Below, piece after piece: positions 10,961 to 22,783 of a stretch of DNA of 64,000 nucleotides (its first letter is position 1; every line of letters begins with the position of its first letter). Made by a program: the position numbers and the translations under genes. Under the pieces are notes generated by a model. That model was not told the origin of the DNA, did no database searches, and was given only the letters and a program-made list of their open reading frames with translations. The stretch spans positions 139,510,398-139,574,397 of the forward strand of contig CM043958.1 of NCBI GenBank assembly GCA_014529385.2, given 5' to 3'. The stretch is from Adiantum capillus-veneris. Lineage: Eukaryota > Streptophyta > Polypodiopsida > Polypodiales > Pteridaceae.

Positions 10961-12185
10961 CCTCTTAGGGTAGCTTGAATTCCTCTATGCCCCGCATAAG
11001 GAGGAGCATGAGATTCATACATCACTTTCTCACGTAGTGAGCTAGTAACACATAGCCTATTGCCATAGAGAAGATAACCATCTTGTAGGGTAAATGGTTC
11101 CTCTTTCTTCCCTAGTGCAAGGGTTGAAATCACATCTTTGAAATCAGGATCATTAGCGTACTCATCTATCATAATAGATAGATCATTGCGAGTAGCTATT
11201 GATACGGCATTCACTCTCAATCGTCTTGAGAGTGCATCGGCTACAAGATTATGCTTGCCAGCAATGTGAGCAATATGAAAGTGAAATTGTGAGAGGAAAT
11301 TTGCCCACCTCATTTGGTTTTTGTAGAGCTTGGTCTGCGTCATGAAGTACTTAAGGCTTTGGTGATCTGTTTGTAGAATGAAAGGAGTCCCCAATAAATA
11401 GTGCTTCCATGAGTCTAAGGCATTTAGAACTGTGAGGAGTTCCTTTTCATATATGCTAGAGCTTGCTCAATAGGGTTGGGGCCTTTGGCTCTCATAGACT
11501 ATGGCATGTCCTTCTTGGAGAAAAACAACTCCAAGGCAATCACCACAAGCGTCGCATTGGACCTCAGATGGCTTTGAGAGGTCCAACAATGTAAGCACAG
11601 AGAGCTTCTTCTTGAGCTTTTCAAAAGCATTGTTCTCTTCTGCAGACCATGTAAACTTAATGTTCTTTTTAGTTAGGTCATGCAATGGTCCTGATATTAG
11701 TGAAATGTTTCCTATAAAGCGTCTACAGTATGCACACATACCTATAAAGCTTCTTAGTTCATGCAAATTCCTTGGAATAGGCCATCCTTTTATTACCTCC
11801 AAATTTGATGGATCCATTTGGATACCATCTTGAGAGATAATGTGACCTAAATACTAAATTTCTTGCAAGAAAATTTCATTTTTCTTTCGATTTGTGAAAA
11901 GCCTATTCTCTGTTAGAACTTGAAAAATTACCTAGGGATGTCGCTTGTGTTCGTCCAAAGAGTTGGGGTAGATGATAATATCATCAAAGAACACTCCAAT
12001 GAAGCTACAGTGAGGCTTGAAATAGCTTCTCCATCATTCGGTTGAAGGTAGTTGGTGCATCAGTCAAGCCAAAAGGCATGACAATGTACTCGTAAAGACC
12101 AAACGTAGTGCGAAATGTAGTTTTACAATGTCTTGATCAACTATCCTTATTTGATGGTAGCCACTTTTTAGGTCAATCCTACTGA
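10961..12185 (-). pseudogene. E2 reverse transcriptase (N-truncated) and RNase H
   Basis: RT enters abruptly at [16 protein letters not shown] (about 12180), directly after protease-proximal gag sequence, so protease and the RT fingers are deleted. The palm (12150-11850) is riddled with frameshifts and the catalytic box is not cleanly readable. From 11817 the connection/RNase H is clear: NLHELRSFIGMCAYCRRFI, VQCDACGDCLGVVFLQEGHAIVYESQ, then LQTDHQSLKYFMTQTKL and HIAGKHNLVADALSRR. The frames are 11817-11467 and 11394-10954, with a break between them. Confidence 0.85.
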
Positions 12186-13806
12186 AGTAGGTACCTGTCC
12201 CCAAGCATAACATAGTGAAGATCCTTTGCAATGAGCATCCTCTTCTTGAACTTCGACTATGGAAGCTCTAGGAGGCTCATTGCATGTGTTCTTTTGGGGG
12301 CATGCATGGTAGGCATGGCCTTGCTCCCCGCATTTAAAACAACGGTTATCCTTGCGATAATGCTCAAGATCTTCTAGAGAGAGTTTGTTTTTGCCCTTGT
12401 AAACTCCCTTCTCCTTAGCTTTGTTGTTATTAGAGTTGCCCTTAGGAGACTTTTGGACATTGTCCTTCGCCTTAGGCTCGTTGCGGTCCTTGTTTTTCGC
12501 AGGCTTAAGATTTCTTTTAGCCCCTTGTTGGAAGTTGATTTGTGAAGCCACCATGGTATGGTGTATGACCGCAAATATGGTGCATGGCCTTTGGGAGTTA
12601 ACATACTCCACCATATCCTCAGTTAAACCCGCACAAAATTGTTGTTTTTGCTCTCCAAAATCCATCTTTTTGAAGACGGTGGTTTTGAGATGTAAATCCC
12701 AAAACTTGTCTACATATTTGTGAATAGATTTGTAGGGAGAGAGCTTCAACTTTGTCATTCGGTGAGTACTTTCTCTTTGGCATCGATAGCCAAAAACTGC
12801 TTCATGATGGAAGCTCTTAAAGTTTTCCACGTTCGTGGAGCTTCACCGTTTGCTTGTAGGCTAGATCACCATTGCTTGGCAGACTTTTGAAAATGCATAG
12901 CTACATGGCGTAGCTTAGAGGAGTCCATGAAGCCCTCATCTCCAAAGGCCGCATTGAATTGTTGGATAAAGGCCAAGACTTTGTCCGTAGCACCAAAAGT
13001 GCCATCGTAGTTAAGGAAAGAGATGTTCTTTCCTCCCTCTTTGAACTTTTTGAGCTTGGACGACCTCTTCTAGGCGGCATAGGACTTCCTATGGCCTCTT
13101 CTTTTAGGTGGTTCAAGAGCTGCACCATCACTTTCTTCAGAAGAGGAAGAATATGAGGAGGATGGAGAAGAGGGTGACCTCTTTGTCACCTTTTTCTTCC
13201 CTTGTTCCTCCTTGTCTCCACCATCACTTTCTTTGGAAGAGGAAGAGGATGAAGAATATGGAGAAGAGGGTGACCTCTTTCTCGCCTTTTTCTTCTCTTG
13301 TTTTCTCTTGTCCCTCCTTGAATTATGGTGTAGAGAAGTATGTGATGGTTTCTCCGTTTAGGGGGTGTTGGAGAGTGTTTTGCCCGCCGTCTTCGTGGAG
13401 GCATCTCCATCGAGGTGGCAGGAGACTCACTTCTTTGTCATTCTTTTGGTGGGGACTCTACCATTGAAACTTGAGTTCTCCTTTGGAAAGGATTTGTCTC
13501 ATCGAGTAGTAGATTTTTTAGCCCTTTGTATGGATCCTCTTCTTCTTCCCTTATCGGAGAGAGTCCTCTTTTAGAATTCTCACTAGGAGGTTTCCTGGGT
13601 ACTCTCTCTTCTTGGTGGGGAGTTTGGAGAATACCATGGGTGCGCAATCGCTTTAGCACTTCACCTTGGAGGGATGGGTTGCTCAGGGCTTGTTGTAGCC
13701 TAGAAACAAGATAGTTTACAAGCATAGGGGCATCATTAGTTGCTCTTTCATTAGCAAAATCAAAGCTATCAACATTAATTTCACTCTCTTTACTATTGTC
13801 AGCCAT
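12186..13806 (-). pseudogene. E2 gag
   Basis: Starts MADNSKESEINVDSFDF at 13806 after a leader of about 400 bp. The N-terminal region is open to 13438. A Ser/Lys-rich hinge (13400-13130) is frame-disrupted. The capsid is readable from KEGGKNISFLNYDGTFGA (about 13050) and MENFKSFHHEAVFGY (12830), with FGEQKQQFCAGLTEDMVEYVN. The zinc knuckle CFKCGEQGHAYHAC is complete. The frame ends in protease-proximal sequence (SSLCYAWGQV) and then fuses to RT at 12185. Gag forms the particle shell. This is the best-preserved gag of the E family here. Confidence 0.85.
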
Positions 13807-14210
13807 TCTAACAAATTTTAGGTGTAAATTTTTTTAAGTGTACTTTGGCACTTCAAGCCCTAGTAGCTACTTCTCTTAAACCTTTAGAAAAGCACTCAAG
13901 CTCATGTACCCGCGGCTCGAATATCATTAATTGCAAGGAATAGAAGAGAAAGTCTTTCACCACCAAAACAACACCAGCTCCTGTCAAGCTTCTAACAGCT
14001 CAATAGTGGTTAAGCCGTAGGCAAGCCCCGTAGGACTCCACTATTAAGACCATAGCTCTTGACGGTGTTGCCCCGTTTTCTACAAGAAGTGCATATGCAC
14101 TGCAAGGCTGAAAAATCCCTATTCTACTTACTCAAATGCAATTAATAATACCAACCACTTATAGTCAGCTTGAGGACCTCTCTTCTTGAGCAAGAAAAGA
14201 GAAACCTTGT
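13807..14210 (-). other. E2 5' untranslated leader
   Basis: Between primer binding site and gag start. No open frame and no recognised motif. A segment at 14030-14100 is GC-richer. Confidence 0.6.
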
Positions 14211-14222
14211 GCTCTGATACCA
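14211..14222 (-). promoter_or_regulatory. E2 primer binding site, initiator tRNA-Met type
   Basis: On the minus strand TGGTATCAGAGC, the standard complement of the plant initiator tRNA-Met 3' end, one base from the LTR edge at 14224. It primes minus-strand cDNA synthesis. Confidence 0.9.
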
Positions 14223-14223
14223 A

Positions 14224-15415
14224 TGTAACATTTAATGGGGTAGTAACTTATGTGTAGCGGAAATTAACATAGACATAGTGAGAATTTCATTAAGAATAGC
14301 TTCCTAATGAGCATAGCAAGAGTGCTTGGTTGGAGAGAGAGCAACAAAATCATAACACCTTGTTATAATTAGGCATGAACAATACTTCAAAAAGAGAGAG
14401 AAATTAAGCTATTGATAGCAGTTGAGGACCGGATGTACATGGAGCCGGTCCCCCCTCCAAAAGGCTTTGTATTATAGGTTTCCCCCATCAAGGGAGACAT
14501 TTTACAATACAATACTACGTGTTCCTTCAATAACTTTCTGGTGCAATGAAGATGGAAGCTTCAAGCACCAAGATTACTTCTTGAAAAACACAGCATCAAT
14601 TCCCTCACGGTCTCAGACCCAAGACCTCACACACCTTCGAAGATGGTGAGAGCTAGGGGGGTATGAGAGTAGATCGAGAGGAAGAAGAACTATTCTTACG
14701 AGAAAGAAGTATTTCTCCTCGCATATTTACTCTTAATAGATTAGTAATGCAGGGTAGAGGAGATGAGCATGCATTGGAGCTTGGCTCTTGGTTGGATTTG
14801 CATCACAAAGCCAAGAGTTGTTGGTGTAGGCCTCCCTTCTCACAAAAGCTTGGAGTAGATGATGAGCTTTCCATTAAAGCTTGAGAAGGAGATAGTCTTG
14901 TTTACTTCACACATGATTTTGTGTGAGTGTGTGTGCCATAATGCCTTGCAAAATCAGCCCCCTCTCACTCTTGGTCGACCCCTCTTGCTATTTCCTCCTC
15001 CTAGCCCCTCATTGGCTCATGCCAAGCTTAGCCAATAGGAAATTAGAGGTCAAATGGAGAGCCTTGTGACAAGTGTCCCTCTTTCCCCTTTAGTGAGAGT
15101 TTAGGTAGTTAAAATATTGCATTTAAATCCCCATTAGACCTTTTTGCCCTCTGGCCAATAGGAATTAAGCAAGCCATTGGGCTGCTTAATTCTCATTGGA
15201 CCCCTTGGCACGCTATCCAATAATCTTCTAGGAGACTTAATTTTCATTGATTCTTTTATCAAGTGTTTTTAAATTAATTAGACTAAATTTACTCTAGCCT
15301 AATTCTGATTGGTCCACCTCTATGGCCATCCAATAGGATTTGAATGGGAATTGGGGGCAACTGGGCTAGGAACCTGACATGTGTCTAATATGCCCTTTGT
15401 GTAAAGGGAAGCCTT

Positions 15416-15484
<69 letters not shown>

Positions 15485-15850
15485 CTCTCACCTCTTCTCT
15501 CTCTTCCCCTACCTTTAGGGCTTGCCCCCTTTCATCTAGGGATTCGGGAAGACTTTGTGGTCTTCCCAAAGCATCCAATTTCCCTAAGGATTGACCATTG
15601 AACATTTCATTTGAATTTTGGAACATAAACTTTTTTGAAGTCTTAATGGGCTGAACCTTAGGGTCTTTGAATCCCATTGATGCACATTTATCTTTTGTAG
15701 ATGGTCCCTTTTTGTATCCCTATATTCGCTCCTTTGGATCCCTACTATGACCAGTCTGCTAGCCTTACCAATATTCTAGCTTTTTCTCCACTAGTACTTC
15801 CCCATATTAAATGATCAGTTTAACATGAGAAAATCATTTAGGACAATTAG
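14224..15850 (-). repeat. E2 5' LTR (right edge approximate)
   Basis: The left edge on the plus strand is TGTAACATTTAATGG, i.e. the LTR ends ...TGTTACA on its own strand. It contains a cluster of CCAAT/ATTGG boxes (15011-15334) and a (TG)n tract. No partner LTR exists in the window, so the right edge is set only by the start of E3-like gag sequence. Confidence 0.6.
15417..15482 (+). repeat. (TG)33 microsatellite
   Basis: Uninterrupted TG dinucleotides within the E2 LTR. Confidence 0.95.
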
Positions 15851-15869
15851 ATATTAGTTATTATGACAG

Positions 15870-16300
15870 ATAGACTTTGCAAAACAAAAACAATTTCGTG
15901 ATGGTCTATTTGAGGAATGAGTGAGTATGTCAACTTGCAAAGACGTAAAACTATTTCGGCGGTCATACATCATACTATGGTTGCCTTGAGGATTCAATTC
16001 CAACAAGGGAGTAAGAAGGGCTTAAAGTCAACAAAAGCTAAGGAACCAAATGAGCTAAAGGGGAAGAACAATGCGACGTAAAATTCTCCCAAGGCTAACA
16101 ACAACAAAGAAAAGGTAAAGGAAAAATGCTACAAAGGTGAAAACAAACTTTCTTGTGAAGAGGTTAAGTATTATCGTAAAGATAACAAGTGTTTCAAGTG
16201 TGGGGATCAAGGTCATGTTTCTTGTGCATGTCCCAAGAGAAATGAAAGTAATGAGCCTCCTAGAGCGACCATGGTGAAAGCACTACAAGAGGAAGGCATT
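15870..16300 (+). pseudogene. E3 gag remnant
   Basis: Nucleotide-level match to E1/E2 gag (for example around 15935-16000, EYVN...RKTISAVIHHT in broken frames). The zinc knuckle CFKCGDQGHVSCAC is at about 16190-16235. Many frameshifts. Confidence 0.75.
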
Positions 16301-16960
16301 GCAAAGGCGTGCCACATAGGGAAAAGTAAGAGATCATGATGCTTTCATATTGTTTGATCATGGCTCTACCCACAACTTCATATTGATTGAGGTAGCTACT
16401 AAGCTGGAAATTCATGACTTTGAGATGGGAGATGTGGTACAAGCAGATGGAGCTTTTAAAGGGCAAGAGGCCTCAATCACTCCATTGATTGGAAGCTAAG
16501 GCTCCATGTGTAGAGCTATGTTGACAAACAAGATTTCTTCATCTCTCCACTCAAGCATGAAAATGTTATCTTAGGGGCACCATGGTTTGATTGCATGGTT
16601 GTCACTATGAAGTTTCCTGAGAGAAAAGTCCTCTTTTTGTATAGAGACAAGGATATTGCACTTGATGTAAATAGTACGGGTAACACTATACCATCTGTAC
16701 AAACTCAAACTTTAGACAAAGTAATCAAAAGCTCTCTTTCTTGTTACATGATTTTTGTCAAGGAGTTTAAGAAAGATTCATGTGTTCCTAATGAAATTAA
16801 AAATGAAACTAAAGAGGAGTTGATATTCTCTAGTTTCCTAAATGAATTTTAAGATGTGTTTACGGATGGCATTCCCAAGGATACCTTCCAAAAAGGGAAC
16901 AAGATGATCATTCCATAGACCTTCTACATGGTAGTTCACTGCTTAATAAGACTCCTTATT
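16301..16960 (+). pseudogene. E3 protease and protease-RT linker
   Basis: The active-site region reads ILFDHGSTHNFILIEVA at about 16345, with Asp kept and His in the position usually held by Thr, Ser or Pro. The flap-side region ending IILGAPWFD is broken by a frameshift near 16500-16580. The linker frame 16595-16852 leads into RT. Typical gypsy protease position between zinc knuckle and RT. Confidence 0.7.
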
Positions 16961-17480
16961 GAGTCACACTGGCTCATCAAGAGGAGATTATGGAGCAAGT
17001 GAACAAGCTTGTGAAAAAAGGGATGGTCAAGCCTAGTTCATCTCCATTTTGTTCACCCGTTCTACTAGTATAGAAGAAAGATTGTACTTATAGAATGTCT
17101 GTGGACTATCGGGCGCTTAATCAAATAACCATAGAGAATAGATTTCTTGTCCTCAAGATAGAATATCTATTCAATAAGCTACAAGGATCTAGCTACTTTA
17201 GTAGAATAGATCTCAAAAGCGATTATCATCATATAAGGATAGCGCCTCAAGATATTCATAAGACGATCTTTCAAACAACATTTGGCCTATATGAATTCTT
17301 GGTACTCCCTTTTGGACTTACCAATGCGTCGGCTACCTTTAATCAAATGATTGAGAGGCTCTTTAGACCTCATTAAAGTTTCACGGGAGTGTTCTTTGAC
17401 AACAGTATCATCTACTCGAAGACTATTGAGGAACATGAGCAACATCTTTAGGTAATATTTCAAGAGACAATAAGCTTTAC
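16961..17480 (+). pseudogene. E3 reverse transcriptase
   Basis: The fingers sequence PSSSPFCSPVLLV is followed by TAG at 17071-17073, then KKDCTYRMSVDYRALNQ, YFSRIDLKSDYHHIRI and LPFGLTNASATFNQMIE. The catalytic box is VFFDNSIIYSK (usually FxDD, second Asp now Asn), so catalysis would be lost. A TAA at 17375 precedes it. The thumb beyond 17460 is frameshifted. Confidence 0.85.
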
Positions 17481-18262
17481 ATTAATCAAAAGAAAAGCGA
17501 GTTTTCCTTAAAAGAGATTCAGTATTTAGGTCATATTATCTCTCAAGCAGGGATATGAATGGACCCTGAAAAGTTGGAGGCAATAAAAGGATGGCCTATA
17601 CCAACGAATCTACATGAATTAAGAAGCTTTATAGTATGTGTATATACTATAGATGCTTCAAAAAAAAATCTCATTCATAGCAGGCTCATTGTATGATTTG
17701 ACTAAGAAGAATGTTAAATTTGTATAGACTGCAAAAGAGAATGAAGATTTTGAAAATTTAAAGACAAAGCTTACCTCTCAACCCGTTCTAATATTACCAG
17801 ACCTTTCAAACCCTTCTGAAGTCTAGTATGATGCTTATGGACAATGCCTTGGAGCTGTTTTGCTTCAAGAAGGGCATGCCATAGCATACAAAAGTAGGAG
17901 ATTGGATGACCAAGAAAAGAATCAAGGAAATATGAAAAAGAGCTATTAGCTATTGTACATGCCCTAGATGCATGGAAGCATTATCTCACATGCACTCCAT
18001 TTATTTTGCACACAGATCATCAAAGTCTTATACTTTTTGACGCAAACTAAATTATGTGATAAGCAAATGAAGTGGGCAAACATTCTTTCACAATTTAATG
18101 TTCATATTGCTCACATAGTTGGTAAGCACAACCAAGTGGTCAATGCACTTTCACCTCGACATTCACAAAGGCAAAAAATGAATGTTGTATCAATAGCTAC
18201 TCATGATGATCTATCCTCTATGATAGATGAGTACGTACAGATACAGACTTCAAAGATATAAT
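17481..18262 (+). pseudogene. E3 RNase H and connection
   Basis: The nucleotide sequence encodes, in shifting frames, KNVKFV-TAKENEDFENLK, LPDLSNPSEV, DAYGQCLGAVLLQEGHAIAYKSRRL and then (17968-18261) YFLTQTKLCDKQMKWANILSQF with HIVGKHNQVVNALS. These are the standard gypsy RNase H landmarks. Several stops, including TAG at 17824. Confidence 0.8.
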
Positions 18263-18940
18263 GTTAGCTATTGCACTAGGGAAGAAAGAGGAACCATACA
18301 ATGTGCAAGATTGTTATTTCTCTATGGCAATAGGTTATGCATTACACATAGTTTACTGAAAAGTTTATGCACAAGTGTCATGTTCCACTTATGCGGGACC
18401 TAGAGGGATTCAAGCTACTCTCAGGGGAGTAGAGATATACTTTTATTGGCCAACAATGAAGGCAGACATACACGACTATGTTGCCAAATGCAACGTATGT
18501 CAAAAGACAAAGTATGATAGAGGGAAGCAGTCTAGCTTGTTTCAGACATTGTCTATACCTGATTCCCCATGGGAAAGTATATCCATGGATTCATCTTTAG
18601 ATTACCAAAATCCATTCATGGAATACCACAACATATGGAAACCCGCTTATCTCACAGGTCTTTAAGTACCATGTCTTACCAACATATATAGCATGATTAA
18701 TAAATTTTGGAAGGGTCTCTTTGAGAATCTAGATACTAAGTTGAATTTCTCTTTGGCTTGTCACCCACAAATGGATGTTGAAAGTGAGAAAGCAAATTCA
18801 ACCATCATTGATCTACTTAAAGCCTATGTTATGGAAGTAGCTCAAAGAGATCAATGGAAAAGGTACTTATCCTTAATTAAGTATGCATACAATAAAACTA
18901 TACATACTTCTATAGGAAAGGCACCCTTCTAGGTAATTGA
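18263..18940 (+). pseudogene. E3 integrase
   Basis: The zinc-finger region YAGPRGIQATLRGVEIYFYWP...CNVCQKTKYDRGKQ (18375 on) retains the CxxC. The core start PWESISMDSSL has the Asp but then loses about 100 bases relative to E2 (18600-18690), removing the second Asp. The Glu segment reads HPQMDVESEKANSTIIDLL. The frame closes at 18932. Confidence 0.8.
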
Positions 18941-19560
18941 ACGAAGACCCAAGCTCCCGTTGATAGTCAAGACACCTGGGAAGATATTTGATGTTGATGA
19001 GTATAGTAGAGACCTTAAACAATCTCTAGAAGATTAAGGAAACTATATCCATCACACAACAGAAGCAAAAGGCTAATTTTGATAAGCATAGACTAGCCTT
19101 GACCTTCAAAGAAAATGATTGGGTATTACTTAAGTTTCTAAAATCACACCTAAGCCACACTCCAGGCAAGGAAACACAAGGATGTCCAACGGGTCACCAA
19201 AAATGTTATGCTAAGTTAGCAAAAAGCTATTATGGCCCATATCACATCTTTAAGCCTATCAATGAGTCAGCTTACAAGTTAAGGCCACTAAGTACCTGGC
19301 TCATTCATAGTGCCTTTCATGTGAGCCTCTTGAAACCTTATAATGACAAGCCACCCAAAGAACCAGTAATTGAAGGACCACTCGAGTTTGAGAGTCAAGA
19401 AGAGATATTGCAGTTAGAGAGCATCCTACGACATGAAGACAATGTTTTAAGAAGTGGTAAGACTACTGGGGATATCTTGTCAAATTTAACAATTATCCTT
19501 TTGAAGATGCAAGGTGGATGCAAAACATCCAGCTAAAGGATAATGAAAACCTTGTAAATA
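18941..19560 (+). pseudogene. E3 integrase tail and chromodomain
   Basis: FKENDWVLLKF (19110), YYGPYHIFKPINESAYKL and IHSAFHVSLLKPYND are the GPY/F tail. LESILRHEDNVLRSGKTT starts the chromodomain, which continues after a one-base shift (KFNNYPFEDARWM). Homologous to E2's chromodomain. Confidence 0.8.
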
Positions 19561-19920
19561 CTTACAATGAATCTTGTCAAAGGTAAGAATCAGGTATGGA
19601 CAAGTATGTTTTATAAAGAATTTTGTCTTGTTTTGACTATAATTTTTCTTTTAAATGTTCATAATTTTTAAGTGTATGCATACCAGGAATCAAGTTTGTG
19701 GCAGCTTAGTCTCTCAAGCATCTAGTAGACCTTACTAATCTATTATGAAAGATGATTAGGGCTAAGTAAATACATGCTTGCGACAGCTAAGCCTTTCAAG
19801 CACCAAGTGGAGTTAGTCACCACTGTGGAAGAATGTCGACGAGTAAAAAAGGATACTCTACCCAAGTAATATGACTAACTATGAATTTATTTTCCCTACC
19901 CCATAGTTTGACTATGATTT

Positions 19921-19928
19921 CAAGGGAG
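19921..19928 (+). promoter_or_regulatory. E3 polypurine tract
   Basis: CAAGGGAG immediately before the LTR start TGATAATGCC at 19929. It primes plus-strand synthesis. Confidence 0.6.
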
Positions 19929-20940
19929 TGATAATGCCATGAAAACTAATTTCTAACCTTCTAAAAGTATTTTCCATCTTAGTTTGGTCACTTCCATTTA
20001 GGAAAAATAAAAAGAGAACAAGTAAATTTAAATAAGTGCTTATGGACCAACCCGGTCAAAGGCTTTGGACAAAAAGGGGAGAAGTCCATAAAAGAGTAAG
20101 AATAAATTCTATCTAGTTATCTTAGTCGTAATAGGTACATGTCGAGGAAGAATAAAAATATCGTGAGAAGCCTTGATCAAAAGGTACAAGACAAAGGAAA
20201 TCACCTTTAGCAATTATAGGAGTCTAAAAATAGAAAGAAGCTATGTTAAGTTTGAGTCATTATAATAACTCTTTAGACTCCAAGTATGAAGTCTTGAAAG
20301 CCTTAGGGAAAATTTTTAACTTTCCACAAATTATCTAAATTTAGCAAGGCTAAATTTAGTAGGTTTAGGAGTAGCTTAGTGGCACCTCCAAAGCACTGAG
20401 CTAAGGTTTTTCGTAAGAGGTGAAGTTTTAAAGCCCAAGGGTGAGACCAAAGTTCTTCCTAATTTAGTAGGTCCTAATTAGTAGCCCGGGTCCGCTTCAT
20501 AAAGCCTCCAAGGTTTATGCAAAGGTCTTGCACCTAAGCCAATTAATTAAAGGGTAAGTTTATGGTTTTTAACAAATAAAAGGGAAAAAGCTAAAGGCTA
20601 AGATTAGATCAGACCTTCCTCATTTAGAAAGTTGACTCTAATCCTTCTTTACTAAGCTTGAGTAGACCACGTGTCCAAAGTAGCACCAACTTGTTTCATG
20701 TGAAGTTAGCAAGTGTGTATGTGCGTGTGTACATTTGCCAAGACAAGTCCTAGAGAAATGGAGGCAAGCTTTTTCATGCATAGCAAGGTGGACAAGTGTA
20801 GCACATCGACTATTCACTTCTCATTGGCCAAGTGCTATATATTCCAATTGAAGACTAGCTGCAAGTTTGCATGTGTACTAAAGCAAGGGCTCGTTGGATT
20901 TTCCTCCCTCATTCACATTCTCAAGTGCAAGAAGGCTAAG

Positions 20941-20977
<37 letters not shown>

Positions 20978-21276
20978 GGGAGCTCTAGAGACGGACTTCA
21001 TTGTGAAGCACTTGGCTATGGGTGCATATCTAAGCAAGTGAAAGCTTCTTCTTCTTCATCTCTACTACTCTATTATTCTAAGCTATGCTAAGAGATTGCC
21101 CTTGAATAAGCGTATATGGGATACAAATTCTCTTGCTTAAAAAATACTTATTTCACCCTCATCTACCTCTTAATCCGCAGTTGTTTCTTTTTGCTGGGTG
21201 TTTAGGGCTTGGTAAGGAGGGTTATACCATGGAATCTTCAAGAGCACCATCTTCTTGGTTTAAAGAAAGCTCCACA
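19929..21276 (+). repeat. E3 3' LTR, left part (interrupted by R1)
   Basis: Starts TGATAATGCCATG after the polypurine tract. Ends at CCACA (21272-21276), the R1 target duplication, and resumes at 27130 with AGAGCACAAGTTGAG. Contains a (CT)n tract at 20944-20975. Confidence 0.65.
20944..20975 (+). repeat. (CT)16 microsatellite
   Basis: Uninterrupted CT repeat inside the E3 LTR. Confidence 0.95.
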
Positions 21277-21429
21277 TGTTAGACAAGGGGAACTAGAACC
21301 CAGGAGTCCACCACCCAACCACCCACTATATAGCATAGCCCCTGACCCTTTGCCCTAGTTGGACTCCCTTTCCAGACTGCCTAGCCCGGCCCTGCCCTTG
21401 TCTAGTCCGGCCTTGCTGGTGTCTTGACA
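21277..21429 (-). repeat. R1 3' LTR
   Basis: On its own strand it starts TGTCAAGACACC after the polypurine tract and ends CTTGTCTAACA. It contains a TATATAG promoter-like box. Confidence 0.95.
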
Positions 21430-21445
21430 TTACTCCTCCCTTAAG
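21430..21445 (-). promoter_or_regulatory. R1 polypurine tract
   Basis: On the minus strand CTTAAGGGAGGAGTAA, abutting the 3' LTR. Confidence 0.85.
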
Positions 21446-21706
21446 AAGAGTTTTCGTCCTCAAAAACAAAAGAGGGGAACTTCTTCTTAAGAACACTAAT
21501 GTTTTTCCAAGTGGCACCTTCCTCAGGTCGGTCTTTCCACTTGATTAAAGCTTGTTGACGTACATGATGATGTGTACGCAACTCATGATAATTGAGAACA
21601 CGTTCAGGTTCATGCGGTAAGGGAGGAGGTTCAATGAAATCAACCAAAATCTGTTGGTCAATGACATTGTCATCCCCATGTAACCGCTTATGTAAACGGC
21701 TTACAG
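21446..21706 (-). pseudogene. R1 chromodomain (out of frame with integrase)
   Basis: Frame from 21647 to 21441: EPERVLNYHELRTHHHVRQQALIKWKDRPEEGATWKN is a chromodomain (hydrophobic core plus W...W/TW). It is in a different frame from integrase: a one-base loss near 21705, where the codon for a conserved basic/His residue before VSRLHKRLHG should be, separates the two. Otherwise the join would be seamless. Confidence 0.85.
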
Positions 21707-22783
21707 AAACACCGGATGAATACGAGAATGTGAAGGTAGCAATAATTTATAGGTATGATCACCTACTCGCTTGAGTATTTTGAAAGGCCCACAATATTGG
21801 GGAGATAATTTAGGTGTCGGTCCAGTTTTCAAACTTTTTGAATGTTCTAGCACACATAAAAATACTTCCTCCCCTTCTTCATTAGCGTACTTCTTATACC
21901 GATCCTGTGCTTGTCGGACATTCTGACGAGCAAATTTCAGCATATCCATGTGGTCTTGGAGAAAATCCTTAACCTGTTGGAGTTTTTTGGTTGCCAACCC
22001 CACCATAACTGGTGACCTAGGTTGAAACCCATACATGAGCATGAAAGGACTAAAGCCCGTTGTGACATGCTTAGCACTGTTGTAGGCAAACTCGAGAATA
22101 GGTAAGTACTCTTCCCAGTCTGACTGTTTTTTGCTGACGTATGCTCTTAGCATATCCTCTAGCACCTGGTTAACTCGTTCAGTATGACCATCTATTTCTG
22201 GATGATCGGCTGTACTGAGGTTCACTTGTGTACCCAATTGCTTAAACACAGCTCTCCAAAAGTGACTTTTAAACTTGGGATCACGGTCACTGACAATGTT
22301 ACTTGGAAAACCATACAATTTGTTTAGATTGTCCACAAATAACTTGGCTAGTTTTGGTGTCTTAACCGTTGATTTGGTTGGAATAAACTTACATAGTTTA
22401 ATCAACCGGTCTACGACCACCCATACCGAGTCATGACCTCGTACAGTGGTTGGTAAACCCACAATAAAGTCCATAGAGATGCTTTCCCATTTTCCATTGG
22501 GAATCTCCAAAGGATGTAAGAGTCCTCCTGCTTTCAGGCACTCTGCTTTGTTAACTTGACATTTTTGGCAATGCAAGACATAAGCTTGAACAAAGCCATG
22601 TATACCTAGCTAGTAAAACTGTCGTTGTACGAGAGCATAAGTTTTTGTAATACCCAGGTGCCCTGCACTTGGACTATCATGACATTCATAAAGAATTAGG
22701 CGCCGAATGTCTGTGTGCGTCGGTACACAAACTCTCCCCTTATGGAGTAGGTACCCATTGTCTATGGTGAAATGCTTCCATCG
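21707..22783 (-). pseudogene. R1 integrase
   Basis: H2C2 zinc finger at about 22690-22560 (CHDSPSAGH ... HCQKCQVNKAEC), with a stop at about 22612. The catalytic core is in an open frame of 291 codons (22576-21701): MDFIVGLPTTVRGHDSVWVV (first Asp), VSDRDPKFKSHFWRA (second Asp) and HPEIDGHTERVNQ (Glu). All catalytic residues are kept. The C-terminal GPY/F module (LSPQYCGPFKILKRVG) precedes the frameshift to the chromodomain. Confidence 0.9.

Larger units (their letters stand above)
9758..15850 (-). mobile_element. E2: Ty3/gypsy chromovirus, minus strand, 5' LTR to chromodomain
   Basis: Reads right to left: 5' LTR (left edge 14224), primer binding site, leader, gag, RT, RNase H, integrase, chromodomain. 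Protease and the N-terminal RT are missing between gag and RT. There is no 3' LTR or polypurine tract at the left end. The element stops at 9758, where an inverted gag (E1) of the same family is joined. The right LTR edge is uncertain because E3 begins near 15870. Confidence 0.85.

Noticed and set aside
15366-15677. Protein with a long Thr-His repeat, and similar frames at 29609-29848, 29915-30240 and 39076-39393
   Set aside because: These are translations of dinucleotide microsatellites on one or both strands.
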